A DNA stretch of 64,000 bases, from positions 31,510-95,509 of the forward strand of contig CAYMAS010000012.1 of assembly GCA_964388485.1 (NCBI GenBank). The letters are read 5' to 3'. The stretch comes from JBCDKH01 sp964388485. GTDB lineage: Bacteria > Planctomycetota > Phycisphaerae > Tepidisphaerales > Tepidisphaeraceae. The notes under the pieces were generated by a model. It was not told the origin of the DNA and made no database searches. It was given only the letters and a program-made list of their open reading frames with translations. Shown here piece after piece: positions 53,251 to 62,980 of the stretch. A program made the translations under genes and the position numbers. Numbering within the stretch: the first letter of the stretch is position 1; each line of letters opens with the position of its first letter.

Positions 53251-53967
53251 TTATTCCTCGCCGGGCACATTGGCGTTGAGCGGCAGCGTCTCGGCGTGGA
53301 AGTCGAAGAACAGGTAGTTGCGGGTGTCGTAGAGCGGCGTGTCGATCACGCTGGGCCCCATGCCGACAGGCGGGCCCCAGGTGCCGGGCGCGCCGGGGAT
53401 CGGCCGCAGCAGCTCCTCGTCATAATCCATGATGGCAGCCTGTCCGGCGTTATTCTTGATGCGGGTGATCGACTTGGGGATGCCATCATCGCCGACGCTG
53501 CCGGGCCGACCCCAGGGCTTGATGCGGGTGGTGCCGTCGCTGCGGCTGTCGCGGACGTTGTTGACGGCGTAGAGGGCTTGGTAGTCGAACAAATCGTCCT
53601 CGCCGACGCGGTAGACGAAGGCGGCGGGCGCGAGCGGTTCGATGACCTCGCCGTTGAGCATGTCCTCGATGCCGTAGTACTCCCGCAGCCGCCAGGCGAT
53701 CTGGTCGTCGGTGCGGTGCATCGCGACCTTCTGGCCGTTGACGATCGGACCGGGCAGGCGTAGGTCGTGGTCGTTGACGTAGAGGCCGATCATGTTGCCC
53801 AGCTCGCGGAACTGCGACAGAGCCTTGACCTTGGCGGCGCTGAGCGTGGGCAGGAGGATCGAGATCAGCAACGCGATGATGCCGATGACCACCAGCAGCT
53901 CAACGAGCGTGAAGTTGCGACGCCGACGCGTCGCAAGGCGGGTTTCGATGTTTCTAGCGTTGGCCAT
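53251..53967 (-). CDS. Pseudopilin-type protein
   Basis: 238 residues from ATG 53967, behind GAGGAG. The leader ends with RRRRNFTLVELLVVIGIIALLISILLP (residues ~17-43); unlike its relatives it has no classical H-x9-DG, but ends TRNYLFFDFHAETLPLN, where FFDFHAE probably replaces FxDGHxE. It overlaps the 3' end of the PL26-like gene by 14 bp and is followed by the DUF6250-like gene, suggesting one transcript. It appears intact while its upstream neighbours are broken. Confidence 0.88.
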   Translation of the reverse strand: MANARNIETRLATRRRRNFTLVELLVVIGIIALLISILLPTLSAAKVKALSQFRELGNMIGLYVNDHDLRLPGPIVNGQKVAMHRTDDQIAWRLREYYGIEDMLNGEVIEPLAPAAFVYRVGEDDLFDYQALYAVNNVRDSRSDGTTRIKPWGRPGSVGDDGIPKSITRIKNNAGQAAIMDYDEELLRPIPGAPGTWGPPVGMGPSVIDTPLYDTRNYLFFDFHAETLPLNANVPGEE

Positions 53968-56900
53968 TGAATAACTCCTCTTGGTTGGGAATGTCGTCGG
54001 CGAGTTGGAAGACGAAGTAGTCGACGCCCAATCCGCCGGAGGTGTTGCCGACCTCGAGCGTGTGCTCGCCTGCGGCAAGATCGAAAGTAATCGGCGTGTC
54101 ACTGTCGTCGGACAGCGTCTGCCACGCCCAGTTGTCGTTGAAGTTGGACCACCCGCCGGTCAGCGGGAAAGCAAGGTTTCTCATCGCCGCGTCGGGCTGC
54201 TCGCCGTCGACCCAGTACGCGCGTCGGCTCGGATCGGCCGAGTTGTTGGCGAACTTCGTGACCAGCACGTACCGGCCCGGCCGCTCGACGTCGAAGCGGT
54301 AGGTGAGCTTGTTCATCTCGTCGCCCGACCAGTAGGTGATCATCTCGCCGATCGAGTTGATCCGCTCCGTGACCAGCAGCCCGCCGCGGGATTGACTGAC
54401 AAAGTCTTCCGCATTGACGAGCACGCGGGTGCCATCGCCGAGCAACGCGGGCGGGGCCGATCGAATCGTGAAGCTGCGGGTCGCAGTCGATCCGTCGTCG
54501 GCGGTCGCGGTGAGGGTGGCGTCGTAGGAGCCGTCGGCGGCGAAGGTGTGGCCGTCGACGCGCGGGCCGTCGATCGTCGTGCCGTCGCCGAGGTCCCAGC
54601 GGAAGGCGAGGTCGCCGCCGCCGAGGTGCGTGCTGGCCGAGGCGTAGAGCGACAGCGCCTCGTCGCCGAGGTCGATGCCGCCGGCACCGACGATCGGCGT
54701 GCCGTCCAGCGACAGCATCTGCCCGCCGCGGACGAGCTGCACGTCCCACGTCTCGCCGCCAATCGGCTGCAACGTCAGCTCGAGGAGCTCGCCGGTCGGC
54801 AGCGACGCGACGTCGAGCGAAACGTGAAAGTCGCCACCGCCGCGAACCGTCTGTTGCATCAACGTCCGGCCGTCGAGCGAGCGGATCGACACGTCCGCCG
54901 AGATCGCGTCCTCGCCGCGTCCGACGATGCGGAGCAGGTCGTGTTCCGTCTCGTCGGCGGGCAGCTTGATGACCCACTGCTGGTCGCTGCCGGCCGACAA
55001 GCCGACGTGCGGCGTGTCGAGCATCGACTTGACGAGCGGCATGGTCGGCACGACCTCGCGGATGCGCTGGGCGAACGGCTTGCCGAACTCGTGCGTGTCG
55101 CCGATCGGCTCCGTCAGGTAGGCGTCGCTGTAGGCGAGCGTCGCGTCGGCGAAGGTGCGGTCGGGGGCCAACGCGTGGGCGTAGGCGACGGCGTAGATGA
55201 TGTGGTAGAAGTTGCTCCCGCCGCTGGCACCGGGCGACGAGCTGTAACGGAAGCCGATCGTCTCGTCGATCTCCCACATGTCCTCGATGAGCCACCGCGT
55301 CCCGCGGACGATCGCGTCGGCAACGCGTTCGTCGTCGGTCAGCTCGTGGTAGCGGGACAGGCTCGCCAGCGTGATGCCGAGCGGGAAGTTAGTCGTGCCG
55401 TACGACATGCCGCCGGGGCTGGCGGCGTTGTTGCGGAGCTCGACGCTCCAGCCGCCGCTGGCGTCCTGGCGGTCGAGCAACGCGTCGACGATCGTCTCGG
55501 CGGTGAGCAGGTAGAACGGGTCGCCGGTCGATTTGTAAGCGGCGATGGGCACCTTCAGCGCCCACGCCTGCTGCCGCGGGTTGCGCCACTCGCCGATCGG
55601 GCGGTTGATGTAAGTCGTGGCGATGCAACCCGCGACATCCTTGAGCGTGTCGAGCGTCCGCAGGTCGGCCCGCAGCCAGCCGTGGAACATCAGGCCTTCG
55701 CCCCAGTAGTGGCCCCAGTTCTGGATGTCGACGGCGGTGAAGGCGCCGGGCGTGATGGTGCGTTGCGCCTCGCGCTAGTCGTCGCCGAAGTACCCGCCGG
55801 TGTGGCCGACGAGGTGGATGTAGACAATGCCCACTTCCCGCGGGTCGCGGGCGTGGTGCTTCGTGTCGACGTCGACGAGGTGCTTGGCCATGAGCGAGCC
55901 CTCGCGAAGGAAGTCGGCATCGCCGAGCATCGTGAAGTGGCCCAGCAGGCCGTGCACGCCGTCGTACTCGTTGTTGCCCCAGTTGTACCGACGTTCGCCG
56001 TACCAGTCGCCCCAGTTCATCAAGCCGTACGCCCGCTTCTTTTGGCGGTCATCGACGTAACGGTCGAGCATCGAGCGGGCGAAGTCGCCGTAGTCGGCGT
56101 ACCGCGTCGGCAGGTTCTGCTCGGCGAGCATCGGGCCCATCACGCCGCTCTTCGCGTAGGTCTGCGGCACCGAGCGGGCCAGCGTGTCGACCGAAGGCGT
56201 CCTGTTGCCGCCGAAGTCGAAGAGCAGCGTGTGCCGACGTTGCAGGCCCTGCATGAACTCGTAGACGCCGCCCCGCATCGACAGGAACAGACGCGTGATC
56301 ATGTCCTGCGGCTCGTCGTCGTACTCACCGTCCGGCAGCTCGGGAGCAAGCCCGATGAACAGCCGATTGTCGCGGGTCTCGACGCGCTTGGGGTAGTTTT
56401 GCCAGAAGTCGCGGATGGCGACAGTCACCCCGCCGCCGAGGTCGAAGACGCCGTCGTGCCCGCCGGTGCGGACGCGCCTCGAGCCACCGACGACCGTCTC
56501 GTACTGCCGCTCGTCACGTTGCCACACGGATTGATCGACCGTTTCGCCGGCGAGGCCGACGTCGAGCACGAGGCTCTTGAACTTCGTCGATTCGCTGGCC
56601 GTGTCGTCGATGCCGAAAACGTGTTGCACCTCCAGCAGCGGCGAGCCGGCCCAGACGCGGAAGGTCAGCTGCCAAGCGAAGTCCACTGGCATCGGCAGCC
56701 ACGCCTTTTGCGAACGGCACCCCGAGGCGTTGCGCGTAGCCGATCAAGGGCTCGTCCGTCGGGTTCGTCACCACCACCGGGATCGGCTCGAACTGGCCGA
56801 CCGCGCTCGAAGTTGGCGGTTCCGTCAGCGTCGCCGACTCCGGTTCGATCCACGCGAGGTCGGTCGTCAACGCCCGCAGCGTGACCCGCGACGCATCGTC

Positions 56901-57737
56901 GGGCAGCTCGACACGGTGCAGGCGGTTGGCCAGTGTCGGCTCCGTCTCGCCGGTGCCGGTCGGCGTCTCGTACCGGGCGACGACCGGGCCGACCCAGTTG
57001 AGTCGCCCGATGACGCGGACGTCGTCGCCGAGCTGGTAGAGCTGCACCTTGTCGATCCGCGGCTCGCTCGGCACCGCGTCGGCGGCGGTCGTCAGCGGGT
57101 ACGGCAAGGCTACCGTGCTGGGGGCCGGCGTCTCGGGAACCGGGCCGAGGTCATAAGACGCGAACGCTTCTCGCTCGGCAGCCAGGCCTTGACCGCGGGT
57201 GTCCTTGACCTGCGTCGCCCAGCTGAGGCGGGCGACTGCCTGCCCGTCGCGATCGGCGACGGGCGTGTCGATCACGAAGAACGCGTCACGCCCAATCAGG
57301 CCCGCCCACGCGAGGTTGCCGGGCCGGCGGAAGCCGTCGTGCATGTATTGGAAGTCGACCCACTCGAACCGGCCGTCGGCGGCGACGAGGCCGACCTGAT
57401 CGTCCGTCCCCTCGAAGCCCTCCTGCCGGCCGCTCGACTCGTCGGCGTCAGCGTCGAGGTAGATTTGCAGCGACTGCCAGTCGGGCGACATCGCCCGGTC
57501 GAAGCGGAAGCGGAAGAGTTGGCGGTCGTTGCCGATCGGCTGGTGCGCGACGCTCAGGATGCGAGCCAGCTCTTCGTGCGGCCGCGGGTGGTCGGGTTGG
57601 TCTTCTTCGAAGATCGTCGTCCACCGGTCGGCCGACGCCTCGCCGCCCAGCAGCGACCAGAAGACGTCGGGCGCCTGCGCCCGGGCGGCGGCGGAGACGA
57701 ACGACAGCGCGAAGATGAGGACGAGCAACCGCTTCAT
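53954..57737 (-). pseudogene. PL26-like exo-rhamnogalacturonan lyase with PKD domain, broken by a frameshift and a TAG
   Basis: Translation from MKRLLVLIFALSFVSAAARA (signal peptide) gives a ~330-residue N-terminal part ending in TNPTDEPLIGYAQRLGVPFAKG, the start of a PcRGLX/YetA-type RIFT barrel. Near 56710 the frame shifts by one base into FAWQLTFRVWAGSPLLEVQHVF, already the central beta-sandwich, so much of the barrel is deleted. The frame runs through the alpha/alpha toroid (WGNNEYDGVHGLLGHFTM, HTGGYFGDD), hits TAG at 55775-55777, and continues in frame REAQRTITPGAFTAVDIQNWGHYWGEGL. A PKD domain (FRWDLGDGTTIDGPRVDG) and a C-terminal CBM-like domain follow. It would have been secreted and cleaved rhamnogalacturonan. 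Confidence 0.75.
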
Positions 57738-57742
57738 GAGCT

Positions 57743-58860
57743 TCACTGTTTGGTACGTGTAAGGGCGAAGGTAAGATCGGCGTCGGCGACGGGGACGAAC
57801 GATCCGCCGTTCTGGCTCCTGAACAGGCGACCCCCTGCGAGCGGGTCGCCGATGCCGGCCGACAGCGACAGGTGCCGCCTAGGTGCCGCCTAGGTGCCGA
57901 CTCGGGCAGGATCAGGTGGAACGCGTAGGTTCGGCCGGGTTCGAGCGGCAACTCGCCGACGCCGATCCGCAGGTACGTCGAGTGACGCAGCCGGTCGGGC
58001 AGCGTCGCCTGCCACACGCCCAGGGGTTCGCCCAGCGGCGTGTCGCCCGTTGTTTCGACAACCGCGACTTGCAGCGGCGCACCGGCGGCATTGCCGTGGT
58101 ACGGCACGCTGAAGTCGCGGAGGCGGAGGAGGATCGTGTCGGGCCGGTCGCCGCCGGGCCAGGTGAAGGTTTGGGCCATCCGCTGCTCGCCGCCGCCGGT
58201 GTGCCAGATGCCGTGGACGTTGTAAACGTCAGGCCGGTACTGCCGCTGCGCCAACGACGCCGTCGGCAGGTCGGCCACGAGGTCGTTCGACGCCGGCTTC
58301 GGCTCGACGTCCTCCACGCGACGCGGCACGAACGTTAACGCCGCTTCGTCAAGCTCGGCGTACAGACGCATCTCGACGCTGCGCCCCACGGCGACACGCC
58401 ACGGCTCCTCGTCCGTCGAGAGGATGAACGACGCCGGCACACGCCCCCGCGGCGAGCCGACCCGAAACGAAACGGCCCGACCGGGCGCGCTTTCGAGGAA
58501 CTTCAGGCGAATCGCATATCTCCCGCCACGCTCGAGCCGCACGGACTCGTCGAAGACGAAGCCGACGATGGAGCCGTCGAGCATCTCATCCGACAGCCGT
58601 GCTACGCCCTCGAAGAGCACCCGGCCGCCGCCGACCGTCATCGTCAAGGCTTGAAGCTCCTGGTCGGATGAAGCCGTAAACGCCTGGCCGATCTCGCGGT
58701 GACGGTCGCCGGCGTAGGCCTCGAGCGCCATCCTGCCGTCGCCGACCTGCACGTCGAGCCACGCCTCGCCGGCCGGCAGCGTCGGGGCAAAGAAGACGCG
58801 CAGGTCAGCCGAAGCCGACGACGCGAACAGGACGATCGTGAGCAGGACGAGGCGGATCAT
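57743..58860 (-). pseudogene. Secreted two-repeat protein, frameshifted by an 11-bp tandem duplication
   Basis: The ATG overlaps the symporter stop (ATGA at 58857-58860). The signal peptide MIRLVLLTIVLFASSASA leads into two related ~170-residue beta domains (QVGDGRMALEAYAGDRHREIGQAFTAS; RMAQTFTWPGGDRPDTILLRL...YAFHLILPES). At 57871-57892 an 11-bp unit is present twice; removing one copy restores the frame to HLSLSAGIGDPLAGGRLF and VADADLTFALTRTKQ-stop at 57743, six bases before the next gene. As it stands, translation runs 295 bp too far in the wrong frame, over the PL26-like start. No function is recognised; the same domain recurs at 60715 and 61455. Confidence 0.8.
57871..57892. repeat. 11-bp tandem duplication causing a frameshift
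   Basis: GGTGCCGCCTA occurs twice, followed by GGTGCCGA. One unit fewer gives an intact gene and a correct C-terminus, so copy-number slippage here would switch the gene between intact and broken. Confidence 0.93.
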
Positions 58861-60620
58861 GCCGAGGTCTCCATGGCGAAGGCGTCGAGGGCTGAGCGGC
58901 GGCGGCGTGCGGCCAGCAGCATCGCCAGGCCGAAGACGCCCAGGAACAAGGCGATGGCCAGGATCGCCAACCGGCCGATGAAGTCGTTGGGCACGAGCAG
59001 CAGCAACGCCACGAAGATCGCCATGCCGGTTGTGAAGAAGCCGATCATGTTGAGCTGCACGTGGTCGCTGGCCTCGCCGACTTCCTTGGCGAAGTCGACG
59101 GGCGTGTGCATTCTCTGGAAGAACGCCCTCGTCCGCTCGTGATCCTTCTGCGGGGCCAGCTTCCAGAACGGCATCGTCGCGAAGAACCCGATCGCCGCGG
59201 CACTGGCGGCAAAGATCGACACCCAGAACGTCGCCATCTCGATGTCGAAGATCAGTCGAACCGCCGAGACGCTCAGCCCGCAGATGAGCGATGCCAAACC
59301 CGCCCAGCCCGGCAAGCGGCGAATGAACAGGGCTAGAAGCAACGGCACCATCATCGGCAACGCGAACGCCGCGTTGATCGCAAAGCCCGTCTCGAAGACG
59401 CCCTGCCCGCCCGACTGGCCGAAGTAGATCGCGACGAGGATCATCACGATGCCGAACAGGATCGTGAAGACGCGGCCGAGCGTCAGCAGCCGCGGGTCGT
59501 CCTCCGCCGGCTCGGGTTTACCGAACAGCCGCACCAGCGGCGGGAACACGTTGCGGACGAAAATGCCCGCGTTCCAGTTCAACGCCGAGTCGAGCGAGCT
59601 CATCGACGCCGAGAACATCGCAACCATCATCAGCCCGATCAGCCCGGCCGGCAGCAGGTTCAACGCGGCGATGGCGAAGGCCGACTCGGCCGGGTTGGCG
59701 ATGTCGACCGCCAGCACCTGCTCGCTGTAGAGCAGCCGACTGGTGATCGCGGGAATGAACCAGAAGGCGGCACCGACGAGCATCAGCACCATCACGAGCC
59801 CGGCCCCCTTGCGGGCGTCCTGGCCGGTCTTGGCGGCGAAGAACCGCACCGAGTTGATCATGCCCAGGTTCGCCGAAATCTGGATGAGGGCCAGCCCGAC
59901 GAACTAGGCGGCGGTGTAGTTGCCGCCGGGGGCGGCGGAGCTTTCGGCATCCTTGATCGGCGCGAAGGCGTCGCTGAAGTTCTGCTGCTCGATCGAGTCG
60001 AAGAATCCGCCGATCCCGCCAAGTTGGGCGAGGCAATAGACGGTCAGGACGATCGTCAGCGGGATCATGATGAGCCCCTGGACGAAGTCGGTGGCCATGA
60101 CGGCCCACGACCCGCCGCTGACGCTGGAGAACATCAGCACCACGCCGATGACCGGGATCGTCACCAGGATCGGCACGCCGAACAACGCGTTGGCAAAGAC
60201 GGCCAAGCCGTAAAGTTGCAGGCCTGCGAACAGCAGGAGCGTGACCGAGTTGTAGTAAGCGTAGATCTGCTCGAGGTGCGGGCCGAACCGCAGGCGGATG
60301 GCGTCGGGGAAGGTGACGACGCGGATCTGCCGGAACCAGGCGGCGAAGAACAGGAAGTTGATCAGGTAGCAGCCGGCGTTGATGACGTAGATGAGCGTGA
60401 CGCTCCAACCCCCGTCGAACGCCACGCCGGCGTTGGCGGTGAAGGTCGCGACGCTGATCGAACTCATCAGCATCGATATGCCCACGAGCCACCAAGTTCC
60501 GCGGCAGCCCGCACGGAAGTAGTCGCTGGCGTTGCTGTTGAGTCGGCGAAAGAGCCAGCCGATCGACACGAGGAAGATCAGGTACCCGACGACGACGCTG
60601 AACTCGACTACGGGATTCAC
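58857..60620 (-). pseudogene. Sodium:solute symporter (SSS family), interrupted by an in-frame TAG
   Basis: A 587-codon gene with about 13-14 membrane helices, full SSS length. The N-terminal part (VVEFSVVVGYLIFLVSIGWLF; SNASDYFRAGCRGTWWLVGISMLMSSISVATFTANAG) is a classic SSS start with Na+-binding helix 1. TAG at 59904-59906 stops it after 238 residues, and the same frame continues FVGLALIQISANLGMINSVRFF through MVAMFSASMSSLDSALNWNAG, which carries the second Na+-site serines, to the end. Trp (TGG) or Gln is a likely original codon. It would import a sugar or uronate released by the PL26-like lyase. Confidence 0.82.
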
Positions 60621-60714
60621 AGACTCCTCTTGACGAACGTAACGAACCTCTGGGCCGCCTCCGTCGGCGGCCGCGTGCGGGCACTTCTCCTCGAACCTGT
60701 CGCCTCAGACCGCT

Positions 60715-61368
60715 TCAGTCGCCGGCGACGAGGTAGAACAACAGGTCGTAGTTTCGACTGCCGAACTCGCCGCCGGCGTCGCGGGGCTGGCCGTCGGTCT
60801 GGTTGCCGACGCCGTCGCCGTACGGGTCGCTGTCGTCGCTGCGGGCGAAGTAGAGCCGCTGAACGGCAGCGTTCTCTTGCTCGGCGGCGGGACGAAGGTG
60901 AAACAGGTGACTGCCGTCGGCCTCAAGCGCCACGGGCTCTGCCAAATCGATGTCGAGGAAGCCGTCCGACAGATCAGCCGGCTCGATCGTCAGCGTCACC
61001 TCGGCGAGTCGCTCGGTGGAGGGCGTCTGGTTGCTGTCGGCGTCGACGGCGTGAAGCTCGAGCACATAGTCCTGCGCCACGTCGAACGGATCGACGCTGC
61101 CCTGCTCGGCCGAGAGCTTGAGACCGATGCGGTCCAGCGACGCATCACTGGGCCAGACGAAGCTCTGGGCGACGCCGCGAAGCTCGGGCTGGCCGCCGCC
61201 GACGGTGCGGTAGCGGGCTTGGATGGAGGCCTCGGCCCCGCCGGCCTGAAGCTGTTGCAGCAGGGCGGCGTCGGGTGCCTCATCAACCGCGGAGACGGTC
61301 GCGTCCTGGGCGACGGCAACGCCCGTGGCGGCCAGCAGCGTCGCAAGCGTGAGCTGTAGTCGGTTGAT
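60715..61368 (-). CDS. Secreted protein of the 'AQSFVW' domain type, no normal start codon
   Basis: About 217 residues. A GAGGAGG site lies just before INRLQLTLATLLAATGVAVAQ, a signal peptide, but the codon there is ATC (61366-61368); no ATG, GTG or TTG is in frame nearby. The GTG at 61413 is inside a terminator hairpin. Either ATC initiates, or the start was lost by a G-to-C change. The domain (ELRGVAQSFVWPSDASLDRIGLKLSAE...SHLFHLRPAAEQENAAVQRLYFARS) is shared with the genes at 57743 and 61455. No PEP signal is seen. The function is unknown. Confidence 0.6.
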   Translation of the reverse strand: MNRLQLTLATLLAATGVAVAQDATVSAVDEAPDAALLQQLQAGGAEASIQARYRTVGGGQPELRGVAQSFVWPSDASLDRIGLKLSAEQGSVDPFDVAQDYVLELHAVDADSNQTPSTERLAEVTLTIEPADLSDGFLDIDLAEPVALEADGSHLFHLRPAAEQENAAVQRLYFARSDDSDPYGDGVGNQTDGQPRDAGGEFGSRNYDLLFYLVAGD

Positions 61369-61401
61369 AGTCCTCCTCGACGCAGCATCGTTGTTGCAAA
61401 G

Positions 61402-61431
61402 GGTGCCGCCCACGGTCGGGCGGGCGGCACC
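61402..61431 (-). terminator. Hairpin between the PEP-CTERM remnant and the 60715 gene
   Basis: A perfect 10-bp stem GGTGCCGCCC/GGGCGGCACC with a 10-base loop; on the minus strand it is followed by CTTT. It lies 24 bases beyond the PEP-CTERM stop codon. Confidence 0.75.
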
Positions 61432-61454
61432 GGGCTCAACCAGAGAGCCGGTTG

Positions 61455-62100
61455 TCAGCGGCGGCGACGCATCGCAAGGCCGAGCATGCCCGCGGCGATG
61501 ACGCCGACAGCGGTGGGCTCGGGGATAACGACGGTGAATGCGGCCAGGTCAGTGCTGGCCAAGCTGCGTGATGGCTGCGGGAACTCGTCGCCGGTGCCAA
61601 AGAACAGGCCGCTTGTCTGACGGTCGAAACCGTCGTTGTAGCTTCCGGCCGCGGTTCCGGCGAAGAAGAGCCGCTGGACCGCTGGGGCTGACATAATCGT
61701 TCAAGTCGACATCCGGGCGGAAGTGGAATGCGTAGGACTCACCCTGCAACAGCGCCACATCGGTTTCGAGATCGATGTAGAGCAGCGACTGACCTGACAC
61801 GCTACTGGGCGCAACATCGCCGGGCGTGACCGTGAAGGTCGTGGAAAACACGGTCGAGACAACGGAATCGCGGTTCGCGTTGTTGATCGGGTCATCGTCA
61901 TCAGTCAGCAATTGAATGTCGAGGACGAAGTCTTGGCTTTCTTCGAAGACGCCGCCCCCATCGTTCTGAGCGTAGTCGAACAGCAGGCCGTAGCCATCAA
62001 GCGCAGCCGTGGTGTTCCAAACGAATGTCTAGACGGCACCACGGATATTGTCGTCGATGTCGGAGTTGCTGAGGTAACGAACCTGAACACCGTTGCCGCC
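61455..62100 (-). pseudogene. PEP-CTERM protein remnant fused to a regulator gene
   Basis: Minus-strand pieces: VQVRYLSNSDIDDNIRGAV, TAG at 62029-62031, then in the same frame TFVWNTTAALDGYGLLFDYAQ and ESYAFHFRPDVDLNDY, a frameshift near 61695, then SAPAVQRLFFAGTAAGS and the PEP-CTERM tail VIPEPTAVGVIAAGMLGLAMRRRR. Comparison with the gene at 60715 (RGVAQSFVW) shows the TAG stands for Gln (CAG). The signal peptide and N-terminus are lost where the frame joins the regulator. Confidence 0.75.
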
Positions 62101-62916
62101 GCCGGCGTCGATGATGGCGTCCCGAACCCCGTCAACCCGCTCGTCGACAGTCGGTGAGGCCCCGCGGGGCGTGACGAACAACAAGTTGCGGCAGCCTCGT
62201 TGGATCAGCCGGCTCCCGACCGCCCCGCCGGCGATGCGGTTGTCGGTCCCCACCACGTCGTAGCCGCTGCGATTGGGCCTGGGTAGCACGTCGCGGTCGA
62301 GCAACACGATCGGCAACTGCGCATCAATGGCTGGCTTGAGCAGCGCGATGTTGCGTTGCCACTGACCCCGCTCACCTTCCAGCGGCAGGTAGAGCAGGCC
62401 GCTAACTCCGTCCCTGATCGCCTCGTCGATGAGCTGGCGACGGACCTCGAACGGATCGAGCGGCAGTCCCGCCCGACGCGGCACCAGCTCGATCCCGTGC
62501 CGCTGCCGAAGCGACAGGGCCATGTGGTGCTCCAAAGCCCCGAAGATCGTATCCGACGCTCCCGCCGCCGCCTCGGCGACGAACATCACCCGCAGCCCGG
62601 TCGGCGTCGCCGGCTTGGCGAGTGGCTGACGGACGAACGACCCGCGGCCGGGCACGCGTTCGAGCACGCCATCGTTCTTCAAGACGTCCAGTGCCCGCAG
62701 CAGCGTGCCCCGCGACACGTTGAAACGCCTCATGAGTTGCTCGTCTGAAGGCAATCTTTGGCCTGGCTTCAAGCGGCCTTCGCGCATCTCTCCGGCCAGG
62801 GTCTGGCCGATGTGGCGGTACTTCGGCACGTACCCCGCAGAGGCGTTCCCATCTGCGGAGTCATCAGGGGGCTGCGGTACCCCTACCTGATCAATGCTCT
62901 GCACACGACGCACCAT
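62029..62916 (-). pseudogene. GntR-type regulator with truncated LacI-type sensor, fused to a PEP-CTERM remnant
   Basis: 295 residues. The GntR winged helix is intact (YRHIGQTLAGEMREGRLKPGQRLPSDEQLMRRFNVSRGTLLRALDVLKNDGVLERVPGRGSFV). A LacI/AraR-like sensor follows (LRVMFVAEAAAGASDTIFGALEHHMALSLRQRHG; GVSGLLYLPLEGERGQWQ; YDVVGTDNRIAGGAVGSRLIQRG) but is cut after VRDAIIDAGG, about 100 residues short, and joined in frame to the middle of the PEP-CTERM gene. The truncated sensor is unlikely to bind ligand; DNA binding might survive. It sits at the head of the decayed locus, as its likely regulator. Confidence 0.75.
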
Positions 62917-62980
62917 ACGGATTCAGCCGGCATCACGCTCATATTTATACGGCAGCCATACAACCATCCAAATGCCGCGC

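Noticed and set aside
53981..56884. A 967-codon plus-strand open frame opposite the PL26-like gene
   Set aside because: High-GC antisense frames stay open by chance; the minus strand shows recognisable lyase, PKD and toroid sequence.
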